A stretch of 64,000 bases of DNA, taken from Palsa-504 sp963834685. Its GTDB lineage: Bacteria > Actinomycetota > Actinomycetes > Streptosporangiales > Streptosporangiaceae. The translations under genes were made by a program, and so were the position numbers. A model generated the notes under the pieces. The model saw only the letters and a program-made list of their open reading frames with translations, was not told the origin of the DNA and ran no database searches. Position 1 is the stretch's first letter; every line of letters begins with the position of its first letter. Shown piece by piece: positions 1 to 7,211 of the stretch. The stretch is taken from the NCBI GenBank assembly GCA_963834685.1, contig CAWICW010000007.1, forward strand, positions 144,710-208,709, in the 5' to 3' direction.

Positions 1-393
1 GGTGCCGCCCGAACTGGCCCCGGCGGCCGGGGTGGCCGGGGTGGCGGGCAGCGCGCCCTGCACGAAATCGAGCGGGTCGGACCAGTTGGCCCGGTAGAAG
101 GTGAACGGGGCGCCGTCCAGGGCCGACCTGATCTGCGACGGCAGGATCGAGGTGTACTGGGCCGCCTGGCTGGCGTTGACGCTGCCGCTGATCGACAGCG
201 AGGTCCCGGTCGCGTGACTCAGGTCATGGCCCACCGCGCGGGGCAGCGCCTGGCCGCTGAACGTGGCCAGCGCGGTGGCCAGGGCGGCGGCCACCACGGT
301 GGTGAGCGCCGCCGCGACGATGACCAGCCGGTGGGCGTTCATCCGCGGCACGGTCAGCGAACCCCGTGTCAGCGAACCCCGTGTCAAGCCCAT
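1..393 (-). CDS. FtsX-type ABC transporter permease, N-terminal part (runs off left edge)
   Basis: Only the first 131 codons are in the window. Reading leftward from ATG at 393 gives a short basic lead with a doubled TRGSL, then a hydrophobic helix (LVIVAAALTTVVAAALATAL) followed by an extracytoplasmic segment (SGQALPRAV, SLSISGSVNASQAAQYTSI, PFTFYRANWSDPLDF). That pattern matches the first helix and outer domain of actinobacterial FtsX/MacB-like permeases. ATG at 342 is an alternative start that would exclude the doubled lead. The transport substrate cannot be inferred. Confidence 0.6.
   Translation of the reverse strand, partial: MGLTRGSLTRGSLTVPRMNAHRLVIVAAALTTVVAAALATALATFSGQALPRAVGHDLSHATGTSLSISGSVNASQAAQYTSILPSQIRSALDGAPFTFYRANWSDPLDFVQGALPATPATPAAGASSGGT
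353..382. repeat. 15-bp perfect tandem duplication
   Basis: Two adjacent copies of GTCAGCGAACCCCGT (353-367, 368-382). They lie in frame in the presumed lead of the permease gene and duplicate the pentapeptide TRGSL. Confidence 0.75.
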
Positions 394-530
394 CAGGACT
401 TCGAGCCTAAGGCCCGAAATGGCTGATAGAAAGGGTGCGTGCGCGACCTGGTATCCGTCTGTGACCAGGCTGGGATCGACGGCGCGCGGTCCGGTATGTC
501 CAGATATCGACGTGAAATGGGGGCGGGCCG

Positions 531-1337
531 GTGTCGGTCATCGTCATCACCGGGGCGGCAGGCCTCGTCGGATCCATGCTGCGGCCCCGGCTGGCCCGGC
601 CGGACCGGACGCTGCGACTGCTCGACCTCGTGCCGCTGACCGCCGGACCTGGCGAGGAGACGATCCAGGCCTCGGTGACCGACCTGGACGCGATGACGGC
701 CGCCTGTCAGGGCGCCGATGCCGTCATCCACCTGGCCGGGATCCCGGGCGAGGCGTCCTGGCCGAGCATCCTGGAGACCAACATCAACGGCGGCTACGGC
801 GCGTTCGAGGCGGCCCGCCGGGCCGGGACGCCCCGGGTGATCTTCGCCTCGTCCAACCACGCGGTGGGGTTCAGCCCGCGGTCGGCCTTCCCGGTGCCCG
901 ACTACGCCTTCCCCGCGCCCGACACGTACTACGGCATCTCCAAGGCGGCTACCGAGGCCCTGGCCGCGATGTACCACTACCGGTACGGCCTGGACGCCAT
1001 CTGCATCCGCATCCTGTCGTGCTTCCCGCGGCCGACGAACGTGCGGATGCTGTCGACCTGGCTGTCCCCGGACGACACGGGCCGGCTCTTCGAGGCGTGC
1101 CTGACCGCCGAGCGGCCCGGGTTCCGCGTCATCTTCGGGGTCTCGGCTAACACCCGCGGCGGCTGGGTCTCGCTGGCCGAGGCCCGGGCCCTGGGCTACC
1201 AGCCGCAGGACGACGCGGAGGCCTACGCCCCGGAGATTATCGCCGGGCACGGTGAACCGGACCCCGCCGATGACCCCGTACTGCGCTACCTGGGCGGCGA
1301 GTTCACCCTCCCCGGCGCGCAGGTGCCGCAGGGCTAA
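531..1337 (+). CDS. NAD-dependent epimerase/dehydratase, uronate dehydrogenase-like
   Basis: 268 residues from GTG 531, with a G-rich stretch just upstream. It is a short-chain dehydrogenase of the extended SDR type: Rossmann motif GAAGLVG at residues 8-14, ADAVIHLAGIPGE after strand 4, the SSNHAVGF signature seen in uronate dehydrogenases, and catalytic YYGISK. Length fits the roughly 265-residue Udh family, which oxidises D-glucuronate or D-galacturonate to aldarolactones with NAD+ in the cytosol. Substrate is inferred from the SSNH motif. No other uronate-pathway gene is adjacent, so a different sugar substrate remains possible. It converges with the regulator downstream. Confidence 0.82.
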   Translation: MSVIVITGAAGLVGSMLRPRLARPDRTLRLLDLVPLTAGPGEETIQASVTDLDAMTAACQGADAVIHLAGIPGEASWPSILETNINGGYGAFEAARRAGTPRVIFASSNHAVGFSPRSAFPVPDYAFPAPDTYYGISKAATEALAAMYHYRYGLDAICIRILSCFPRPTNVRMLSTWLSPDDTGRLFEACLTAERPGFRVIFGVSANTRGGWVSLAEARALGYQPQDDAEAYAPEIIAGHGEPDPADDPVLRYLGGEFTLPGAQVPQG

Positions 1338-1823
1338 CGCGGGCAGGTCGCCCGTCCGGTACTCGTCCCAGCGCTTGAGGACCTCGGGCATCTCCCGGGA
1401 GACGAATTCGAAGAACATGGCGTGCTCGGCCAGCCGCGCGCCGGCCCGCGTGTCCGCGCCGAGCAGGTCGATGCCCTCCCTGATCAGGGCCGCCCAGCGC
1501 TGCAGGACCTGGTCGCGCAGCCGGAACATGTCGCTCCACGGGTCGTCGGGCATCCGGTAGTAGTCCCGGCGAGAGCCCGGCACCCGCTCCTTGTGCACCA
1601 GGCCGAGCTGGGTCAGGTAACGCACCGCCCCGGATACCGCGGCCGGGCTGACCCGCAGCACCTCGGCCAGCTCGGCGGCGGTCAGCCGCCCGGCGTCGGC
1701 GACCAGCAGCGCGACGAAGACCCGGGCCGGCATGGCCGGGATCCCGGCGGCGATCAGGACGGACGCGAACCGCTCCAGGTAGCCGAACATGAGCTCGTCG
1801 GGCGCCGCCGAACCGTCTGGCAC
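1338..1823 (-). CDS. GbsR/MarR-type winged-helix regulator; frame lacks the expected stop
   Basis: GTG 1823 is preceded by a strong GGGGGAGGTG site. Residues 1-160 form a GbsR/MarR DNA-binding protein: RVFVALLVADAGRLTAAELA, the recognition region VSPAAVSGAVRYLTQLGLV, the wing VPGSRRDYYR, then a helical tail ending EMPEVLKRWDEYRTGDLPA. Homologues stop about here, but this frame stays open to 393, antisense to all of the dehydrogenase gene. A TAG exists one base out of frame near 1336, so a small indel or simple readthrough is likely. Coordinates given cover the supported domain only. It is divergent from the ABC exporter and is its probable repressor. Confidence 0.7.
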
Positions 1824-1898
1824 GTGCCGTCACCTCCCCCCTAAGGATATCGTATTCCTAATTTTCAGAAATCCGTGAAATCTGTATAGGCTGAGGTC
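1824..1898. promoter_or_regulatory. Divergent regulator/exporter promoter with operator-like dyad
   Basis: A 75-bp AT-rich spacer between divergent starts. It holds AGGATATCGTATTCCT (about 1844-1859), an imperfect dyad with AGGA/TCCT arms. On the plus strand TATAGG (1885-1890) lies only 9 bp before the ATG, which suggests a nearly leaderless exporter mRNA. On the minus strand TACGAT fits a -10 box for the regulator. Regulator binding here is inference from the layout. Confidence 0.45.
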
Positions 1899-2804
1899 AT
1901 GGCGAACGCGATCGAGGTCCGGGCCCTGACCAAGTCGTTCGGGCGGACCGCGGCTCTGGACGGCCTGGATCTGGAGGTCCGGGCCGGGGAGGTGCACGCG
2001 TTCCTGGGCCCGAACGGGGCGGGCAAGACCACGACCTTGCGGATCCTGCTCGGCCTGCTCAAGGCCGACGGCGGCCAGGCCGTGCTGCTGGGCGGGGACC
2101 CGTGGCGGGACGCGGTGGCCCTGCACCGCCGGCTCGCCTACGTGCCCGGCGACGTCACGCTGTGGCCGGGCCTGTCCGGCGGGGAGATCATCGACCTGCT
2201 CGGCCGGCTCCGCGGCGGCCTGGACCCCGGGCGCCGGCAGGCGCTGACCGAGCGGTTCGACCTGGACCCGGCGAAGAAGGCGCGGGCCTACTCCAAGGGC
2301 AACCGGCAGAAGGTCGCGCTGATCGCCGCGCTGGCCAGCGACGCCGAGCTGCTGCTGCTCGACGAGCCGACCGCGGGGCTGGACCCGCTGATGGAGGCGA
2401 CGTTCCGCGACTGCGTGACCGAGGAGCGCCAGCACGGCCGCACCGTCCTGCTGTCCAGCCACATCCTGGCCGAGGCCGAGGCGCTGTCGGACCGGGTGAC
2501 GATCATCCGCGACGGCCGGGCGGTGGAGACCGGCACGCTGGCCCAGATGCGGCACCTGACCCGGGTCTTCGTCGACGCCGAGCTGGCCGGCCCGGTCCGC
2601 CTCGACGACCTGCCCGGGGTGCACGACCTGGTCACCGATGGCCCGCGGGTGCGCTGCGAGGTGGATCACGGCGCGCTGGACGAGGTCCTCGGCCGGCTGC
2701 ACCAGGCCGGCGTCCGGTCCCTCACCTGTCGGCCGCCGACCCTGGAGGAGCTCTTCTTGCGCCATTATTCTTCCGAACGGAGCGTGGCCGGAGCCCCGCG
2801 ATGA
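1899..2804 (+). CDS. ABC exporter ATP-binding protein
   Basis: 301 residues from ATG 1899, with GAGG four bases upstream. Walker A GPNGAGKTTTL lies near residue 40, the signature is the variant YSKGNRQKV instead of LSGGQ, Walker B is ELLLLDEPTAGLDPL, and the H-loop is SSH. The YSKGNRQK variant and C-terminal extension are typical of DrrA/TnrB2-like ATPases that energise actinomycete drug or polyketide exporters. Its last four bases overlap the permease start (ATGA), so the two are translationally coupled. The substrate is unknown. Confidence 0.92.
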   Translation: MANAIEVRALTKSFGRTAALDGLDLEVRAGEVHAFLGPNGAGKTTTLRILLGLLKADGGQAVLLGGDPWRDAVALHRRLAYVPGDVTLWPGLSGGEIIDLLGRLRGGLDPGRRQALTERFDLDPAKKARAYSKGNRQKVALIAALASDAELLLLDEPTAGLDPLMEATFRDCVTEERQHGRTVLLSSHILAEAEALSDRVTIIRDGRAVETGTLAQMRHLTRVFVDAELAGPVRLDDLPGVHDLVTDGPRVRCEVDHGALDEVLGRLHQAGVRSLTCRPPTLEELFLRHYSSERSVAGAPR

Positions 2805-4432
2805 CCGGATTCGCGAGCCCGGGGCGGGCGGGCACCGGCCTGACCGGGACCGGGGAACTGGCCAGGCTGGCCGCGCGCCGGGACCGGATCGGGCTGGCCG
2901 CCGCCGTCTACGTGATCACCGCCGGGGTGGCCGGCACGGCCTGGGCTCTCAAGCGGCTGTATCCGGCGCCGGCCGGCCGGGCCGCGCTGGCCGCGACCGC
3001 CGGCTCGAACCCCGCGCTGCGGTTCCTGTACGGCAGGCTGGACGGTTCCTCCCTGGGCTCGCTCACCACCTGGCGGTACGGGGCCTGGGCCGGCATCTTC
3101 GCCGCGCTGGTGGCGATCTTCGTCGTGATCAGGCACACCAGGGCCGACGAGGAGGCGGGCCGGCTGGAGCTCGTCGGCTCGGCGGTGGTGGGACGGCAGG
3201 CGGCCCTGGCCGCCGCGCTGGCCACCGCGGCCGCGGGCGTCCTGGCGGTATCGGTCCTGCTGTGCGCGGTGCTGCCGCTGACCGGCCTGCCCGCGGCCGG
3301 CTCGGCGCTGCTCGCGCTGGGCATCGGGTGCTGCGGCCTGGCCTTCACCGGGATCGCCGCCGTGGCCGCCCAGCTGGCCTCGGCCGCGCGCGCCGCGCGC
3401 GGGATCGCGCTCGGCGTGCTGGGCGTGGCCTTCGTGCTGCGGGGCGTGGGCGACTCGGCCGGCGCCGCCGGGCCCTCCTGGCTGTCGTGGGCCTCGCCGC
3501 TGGCGTGGATCCAGCTCGCCCGGCCCTTCGCCGCCGAGCGCTGGTGGGTGCTGTGCCTCCCGCTGGCGGTCGCGGCGGGCGGTACTGCGCTGGCCTTCGC
3601 GATCGCCGAGCGGCGTGACCTGGGCGCCGGACTGCTGCCCGACCGGCCGGGCCGCGCGACGGCCTCTGCGTTCCTGCGCGGCCCGTTCGGCCTGGCCGGG
3701 CGGCTCCAGCGGGCCGCGCTGGCCGGCTGGGTCACCGGCTACGCGTTCCTCTTCGCGATCTGCGGAGCGGCGGCCAAGGGCATCGGCCAGCTCTTCGGCA
3801 CCAGCACCGCGCTCGAGCGTGAATTCACCCGGCTCGGCGGGCAGGCGGCCATCACCAACGCCTACCTGGCCGCCCTCATGCTGCTGGCCGGCCTGGTCGC
3901 CGCCGCCTACGCGATCTCGGTGATCCTGCGGCTGCGGGCCGAGGAAACCGGGGGAGCGGCCGAGCTGGTGCTGGCCACGGCGACCGGACGGGTCCGCTGG
4001 GCGCTCAGCCACATCGGCGTCGCCGTCGCGGGGACCGTGCTGCTGCTGGCCGTCGCGGGAGTGGCGACCGGACTGGGCTACGGGCTGCGGACCGGGTCTG
4101 CGGGGACGTGGGTGGCCCGGATGACCGGCGCGGCCCTGGCCCAGCTCCCGGCCGCGCTGGTGCTGGCCGCGGTGGCGGTCCTGCTCTTCGGCTGGCTGCC
4201 CCGGGCGTCGGTCGCCGGGGCGTGGACCGCGCTGGGCCTGGTGGCGGTCATCGACCTGTTCGGCCAGGTGCTGCAGCTGTCCCACTGGATCCTGGACATC
4301 TCGCCATTCACCCACGCTCCCAGGCTGCCGGGCGGCATGGTCACGGCGGCTCCGCTGGCCTGGCTGTGCGGCCTCGCGGTAGCGGCCTGCGTGGCCGGCC
4401 TGGCCGGCCTGCGCCGCCGCGACATCGGCTGA
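2801..4432 (+). CDS. ABC exporter permease (ABC-2 antibiotic type)
   Basis: 543 residues from ATG 2801, overlapping the ATPase stop. Roughly twelve hydrophobic segments are arranged as two similar halves, for example AAVYVITAGVAGTAW, AALATAAAGVLAVSVLL, GWVTGYAFLFAICGA and ALVLAAVAVLLFGWLP, ending GLRRRDIG. The doubled layout with soluble RADEEAGRLEL and RAEETGGAAEL segments matches the TnrB3/COG3559-like permeases of two-component antibiotic exporters. It forms the membrane channel for the preceding ATPase. Expression is probably set by the divergent GbsR/MarR protein. Confidence 0.88.
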   Translation: MTGFASPGRAGTGLTGTGELARLAARRDRIGLAAAVYVITAGVAGTAWALKRLYPAPAGRAALAATAGSNPALRFLYGRLDGSSLGSLTTWRYGAWAGIFAALVAIFVVIRHTRADEEAGRLELVGSAVVGRQAALAAALATAAAGVLAVSVLLCAVLPLTGLPAAGSALLALGIGCCGLAFTGIAAVAAQLASAARAARGIALGVLGVAFVLRGVGDSAGAAGPSWLSWASPLAWIQLARPFAAERWWVLCLPLAVAAGGTALAFAIAERRDLGAGLLPDRPGRATASAFLRGPFGLAGRLQRAALAGWVTGYAFLFAICGAAAKGIGQLFGTSTALEREFTRLGGQAAITNAYLAALMLLAGLVAAAYAISVILRLRAEETGGAAELVLATATGRVRWALSHIGVAVAGTVLLLAVAGVATGLGYGLRTGSAGTWVARMTGAALAQLPAALVLAAVAVLLFGWLPRASVAGAWTALGLVAVIDLFGQVLQLSHWILDISPFTHAPRLPGGMVTAAPLAWLCGLAVAACVAGLAGLRRRDIG

Positions 4433-4648
4433 GCTTTGGCCACGAAGGCCCGCCGGATCCGGGTTCCTTCGGTAATTTGTCGCCCATGCGGATACTCCGG
4501 CGCCCGGTCGCGACCGCCGCTCTCGGTCAGACCACCCGCCCCTCGGCCCGTTCGACACGGAGGCCAGACCCTGAGTTCGGGGATCGCACTTTGCATACAG
4601 TCGCCGATAAACTCCGGATGTGTCCAGGTGGACGGGAGGCCGGGCGAG

Positions 4649-5320
4649 ATGACGCAGAGCGTGACCGTACGGACGGCGGTGATCCGCCCGCTGCAACGGC
4701 CGGTGCCGCTGCGCCAATCGGTCTACGACGCGCTGATCGACCTGATCGTCAGCGGTGAGCTGCCCCCCGGCCAGCACATGGTGGAAACCGACCTAGCCCG
4801 CCAGCTCGGGGTCAGCAGGCAGCCGATCCGCGAGGCGCTGCACCGAATGGAGGCCGAAGGCTGGGTCGACCTGCGGCCCAGCCAGGGCGCCTTCGTGCAC
4901 GTGCCCACCGACTCCGAAGTAGACGAACTGCTCGACGTGCGCGCCCTGCTCGAGGCCGAGACGGCCAGGCTCGCGGCCCGGGCGGCGAGCCCGGCGCAGG
5001 TGGTCCGGCTCCGGGAGATCTGCGCCGAGGGGCAGGCGGCGGCCGCGCAGGGTGACCTCAGCCGGGCGGTGGCGGCGAACGACGCGTTCCACGCCGAGGT
5101 CGCAGTGGTCGCGGGCAACTCAGTGCTGGCCGAGCTGGCCGACATCGTGGGCCGGCGGGTCCAGTGGTACTACCGGATGGTCGCCCCCGAGCGCGGGCAC
5201 GGCTCGTGGGCCGAGCACGCCGGGCTGATCGACGCGATCGAGGCGTCCGACCCGGAGCGGGCCCAGCTGCTGGCCCGCAAGCACACCGAGCGGACCAGGG
5301 ACGCCTACCACCGTTCTTAG
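4649..5320 (+). CDS. GntR-family regulator, FCD subfamily
   Basis: 223 residues from ATG 4649, with GGGAGG nine bases upstream. The N-terminal winged helix shows QSVYDALIDLIVSGELPPGQ, ETDLARQLGVSRQPIREALHR and a WVDLRPSQGAFVH wing. The C-terminal FCD domain has the ligand/metal set NDAFHAEV, WAEHAGLIDAIEASD and RKHTERTRDAY. FCD regulators usually sense carboxylates or sugar acids. The gene ends four bases inside the end of the convergent oxidoreductase operon, so control of that operon in response to a 2-oxoacid or related acid is a reasonable inference. Confidence 0.88.
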   Translation: MTQSVTVRTAVIRPLQRPVPLRQSVYDALIDLIVSGELPPGQHMVETDLARQLGVSRQPIREALHRMEAEGWVDLRPSQGAFVHVPTDSEVDELLDVRALLEAETARLAARAASPAQVVRLREICAEGQAAAAQGDLSRAVAANDAFHAEVAVVAGNSVLAELADIVGRRVQWYYRMVAPERGHGSWAEHAGLIDAIEASDPERAQLLARKHTERTRDAYHRS

Positions 5321-5574
5321 GGCAGCCTGACCACGCTTACCGGGTCTGGCGCGTACGGATCGCTGGCGTTGTCGATGAGCTCGATCTCGCCCCGGTCGGA
5401 CATGATGTGGTACGACCCGTCGGCGCGGTACTCGCGGATGATCGTGCGCGTGCCGTCGGCGTGCCGGTACCGCTCCTCGGTGTAGGAGCCGGTGGCGTGC
5501 TTCTCCGCGTCGACCGCGGCCTCGTCCCGCCAGACGAACCGGTACGGGGCCAGCGGCAGCCTTAGCTCGTACAC
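5317..5574 (-). CDS. Small conserved-looking hypothetical, last gene of oxidoreductase operon
   Basis: 85 residues from GTG 5574. A GAGG overlapping the stop of the previous gene serves as ribosome site, so it looks translationally coupled. The protein is soluble and rich in charged and aromatic residues (APYRFVWRDEA, GTRTIIREYRADGSYHIMSD), with no transmembrane segment or recognised motif. Its place at the tail of the operon suggests an accessory or assembly role, which is unproven. Its 3' end overlaps the convergent GntR gene by four bases. Confidence 0.6.
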   Translation of the reverse strand: MYELRLPLAPYRFVWRDEAAVDAEKHATGSYTEERYRHADGTRTIIREYRADGSYHIMSDRGEIELIDNASDPYAPDPVSVVRLP

Positions 5575-5581
5575 GATGGCC

Positions 5582-5854
5582 TCAGTACAGTCCGAGGGTG
5601 CGCAGCAGCGCGTCCTGGGCAGGCCCGGGCCCGGCCGCGCCGGCCAGCTCGTCCAGCCCCCATCCGGCCTCGTCGAGCAGGCCTGCCGCCTGGTCGAATA
5701 GCGGGACCCGCCGCGATGGCGGGACGGCCCGCTCCACCAGGTGCCCGACGACCTGGATCACCGCCGTGCGCAGCATGGCCCGCCGGTCCTCGGTCCCGCG
5801 CGAGACCCCGGGGTACAGCGGGATGATCCGGCCGGCCGGCGGTTCAGGGATCAC
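5582..5854 (-). CDS. Small hypothetical in oxidoreductase operon
   Basis: 90 residues from GTG 5854, a start that lies inside the last codons of the upstream gene. The sequence begins IPEPPAGRIIPLYPG and is followed by a helical segment (MLRTAVIQVVGHLVERAVP, LFDQAAGLLDEAGWGLDELAG). No family is recognised. Overlapping starts on both sides argue that the three small genes are co-translated with the beta subunit. Confidence 0.55.
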   Translation of the reverse strand: MIPEPPAGRIIPLYPGVSRGTEDRRAMLRTAVIQVVGHLVERAVPPSRRVPLFDQAAGLLDEAGWGLDELAGAAGPGPAQDALLRTLGLY

Positions 5855-6104
5855 TATCCAGCTCCTCCCGCAGCCGGTCGGCCTCGCCCGGGCGGCTGAG
5901 GTCGATGACCTCGACCAGGCTGAAGCGCCGGCCGCCGTCGGAGCCGTCGGCCAGCCGCACCGGGCCAGACTCGGCGTACACCTCGAACCGCGGGCTGGCC
6001 GCGTGCGACCCGACGGCAAGCACGTACCGCAGCACCGCGGTCCGGTCCGGCAGGTACCGCTGCTGGTGCCCGCCGTCGAACAGGACCTGCCACCGTCCCG
6101 GCAC
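5844..6104 (-). CDS. Small hypothetical in oxidoreductase operon
   Basis: 86 residues from GTG 6104, beginning three bases after the beta-subunit stop (TGA-GCA-GTG). The predicted fold is strand-rich: RWQVLFDGGHQQRYLPDR, FEVYAESGPVRLADGS, RRFSLVEVIDLSRP. It is acidic at the C-terminus and has no Cys cluster. No family is recognised. Tight coupling implies function with the oxidoreductase. Confidence 0.58.
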   Translation of the reverse strand: MPGRWQVLFDGGHQQRYLPDRTAVLRYVLAVGSHAASPRFEVYAESGPVRLADGSDGGRRFSLVEVIDLSRPGEADRLREELDSDP

Positions 6105-6107
6105 TGC

Positions 6108-7199
6108 TCAGGCGCCCACGCCGCGGTTCACGGGCATCGAGTACTCCTCGTCCTTCAGCCGCTGGTGACGCGCCGGGTCCTCCAGGTCGCGCAGGCGCCG
6201 CGGTACCTCCATGCCGATGGCCTCCCAGTTCCGGTTGGCGGCCGCCTGCGTGGCCGCGACGTGCTCGGGGAGCATGTGGCCGAACCGTCCCTGCATGGCC
6301 AGGTAGTCGGTGACCGGCCGCTGGACCGCCGGGCGGAAGTAGTGGTACTCCCGCTCGGCCGGGTCGTACTCCCAGACCGGCCACAACCCCGACTCGACCA
6401 CCCGGCGGCCGAGTTCGACGGTCATCGAGGTCTGGTACACCCAGCCCTTCTGGCAGGGGGTATAGCAGTGCAGGAAGGCGGCGCCCACGTGGTTGAGGCC
6501 CTTGCGGGTCTTGTTCATCAGATCGACCGGGTAGCCCACGGTGGTGGTGGCCACGTAGCAGTGCGGGTGTCCCTCGGCCATCATCTTGGCCAGGTTCTTC
6601 GGCGGCAGCTTCTTGCCCTCGGGGATCGCCTTGCCGAACGGGGTGAACGTGGTCATCCCCGCGTACGGCGTGGTCGGCGAGGCCTGGATGCCGGTGTTGG
6701 CGTAGCACTCGTTGTCGTAGCAGATGAACAGCGCGTCGTGGTTGCGGTACAGCGCGCCGGAGATGGACCCGATGCCTATGTCAGAGGCCGAGCCGTCGCC
6801 GGCCATGACCAGGATGTTCGGGTACGGGCCGGGATAGCGGCCCTTGCGGATCAGGGCCTCGTAGCCGGCCGCCACGCCGGAGGTGAACGAGCCGCCGCTC
6901 GCGATCGGGGTGTGCGCCCAGGGCACCGTGTAGGGCGTGCACAGGTAGGTCGAGTTGGCCACGTACATGCACCCGGTCGGCCCGGCCACCACCGTGTCCT
7001 GGCCGGCCGCCTTGAGCACCCACCGGTACTGGATGGCCGGCCCGCAGCCCGCGCAGGTCCGGTGCCCGGCCGCGTACGGGTCCTCCTCGGGCAGGTCCGG
7101 CAGGTAATACAGGTCACGCCCGTGCTCGTCATCGGTGGCGCCCGCGCGCCCGTCCTCGTCGAACAGCGGAAGCTGATGGCGGATCACTTCGTGTGCCAT
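6108..7199 (-). CDS. 2-oxoacid:acceptor oxidoreductase, beta subunit (TPP-binding)
   Basis: 363 residues from ATG 7199. This is the pyrophosphate-binding half of a PorB-like enzyme. Cys49-x2-Cys52 (TCAGCG) and Cys77 (PTGCMYV) are three probable ligands of a [4Fe-4S] cluster, with a fourth likely in HCYTPCQKGW near residue 250. The TPP/Mg motif is GDGSASD at 134-140 followed by YDNECYANTGIQ at 161-172. With alpha it oxidatively decarboxylates a 2-oxoacid, passing electrons out through iron-sulfur clusters. It sits twelve bases after the alpha gene in one operon. Substrate is not set by this subunit. Confidence 0.9.
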   Translation of the reverse strand: MAHEVIRHQLPLFDEDGRAGATDDEHGRDLYYLPDLPEEDPYAAGHRTCAGCGPAIQYRWVLKAAGQDTVVAGPTGCMYVANSTYLCTPYTVPWAHTPIASGGSFTSGVAAGYEALIRKGRYPGPYPNILVMAGDGSASDIGIGSISGALYRNHDALFICYDNECYANTGIQASPTTPYAGMTTFTPFGKAIPEGKKLPPKNLAKMMAEGHPHCYVATTTVGYPVDLMNKTRKGLNHVGAAFLHCYTPCQKGWVYQTSMTVELGRRVVESGLWPVWEYDPAEREYHYFRPAVQRPVTDYLAMQGRFGHMLPEHVAATQAAANRNWEAIGMEVPRRLRDLEDPARHQRLKDEEYSMPVNRGVGA

Positions 7200-7211
7200 G
7201 ATGTTTCTCTC

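Noticed and set aside
2765..4777. A 670-residue minus-strand frame over the ABC permease
   Set aside because: Shadow frame with Gln/Arg/Gly-rich low-complexity product; the plus-strand permease has proper membrane segments.
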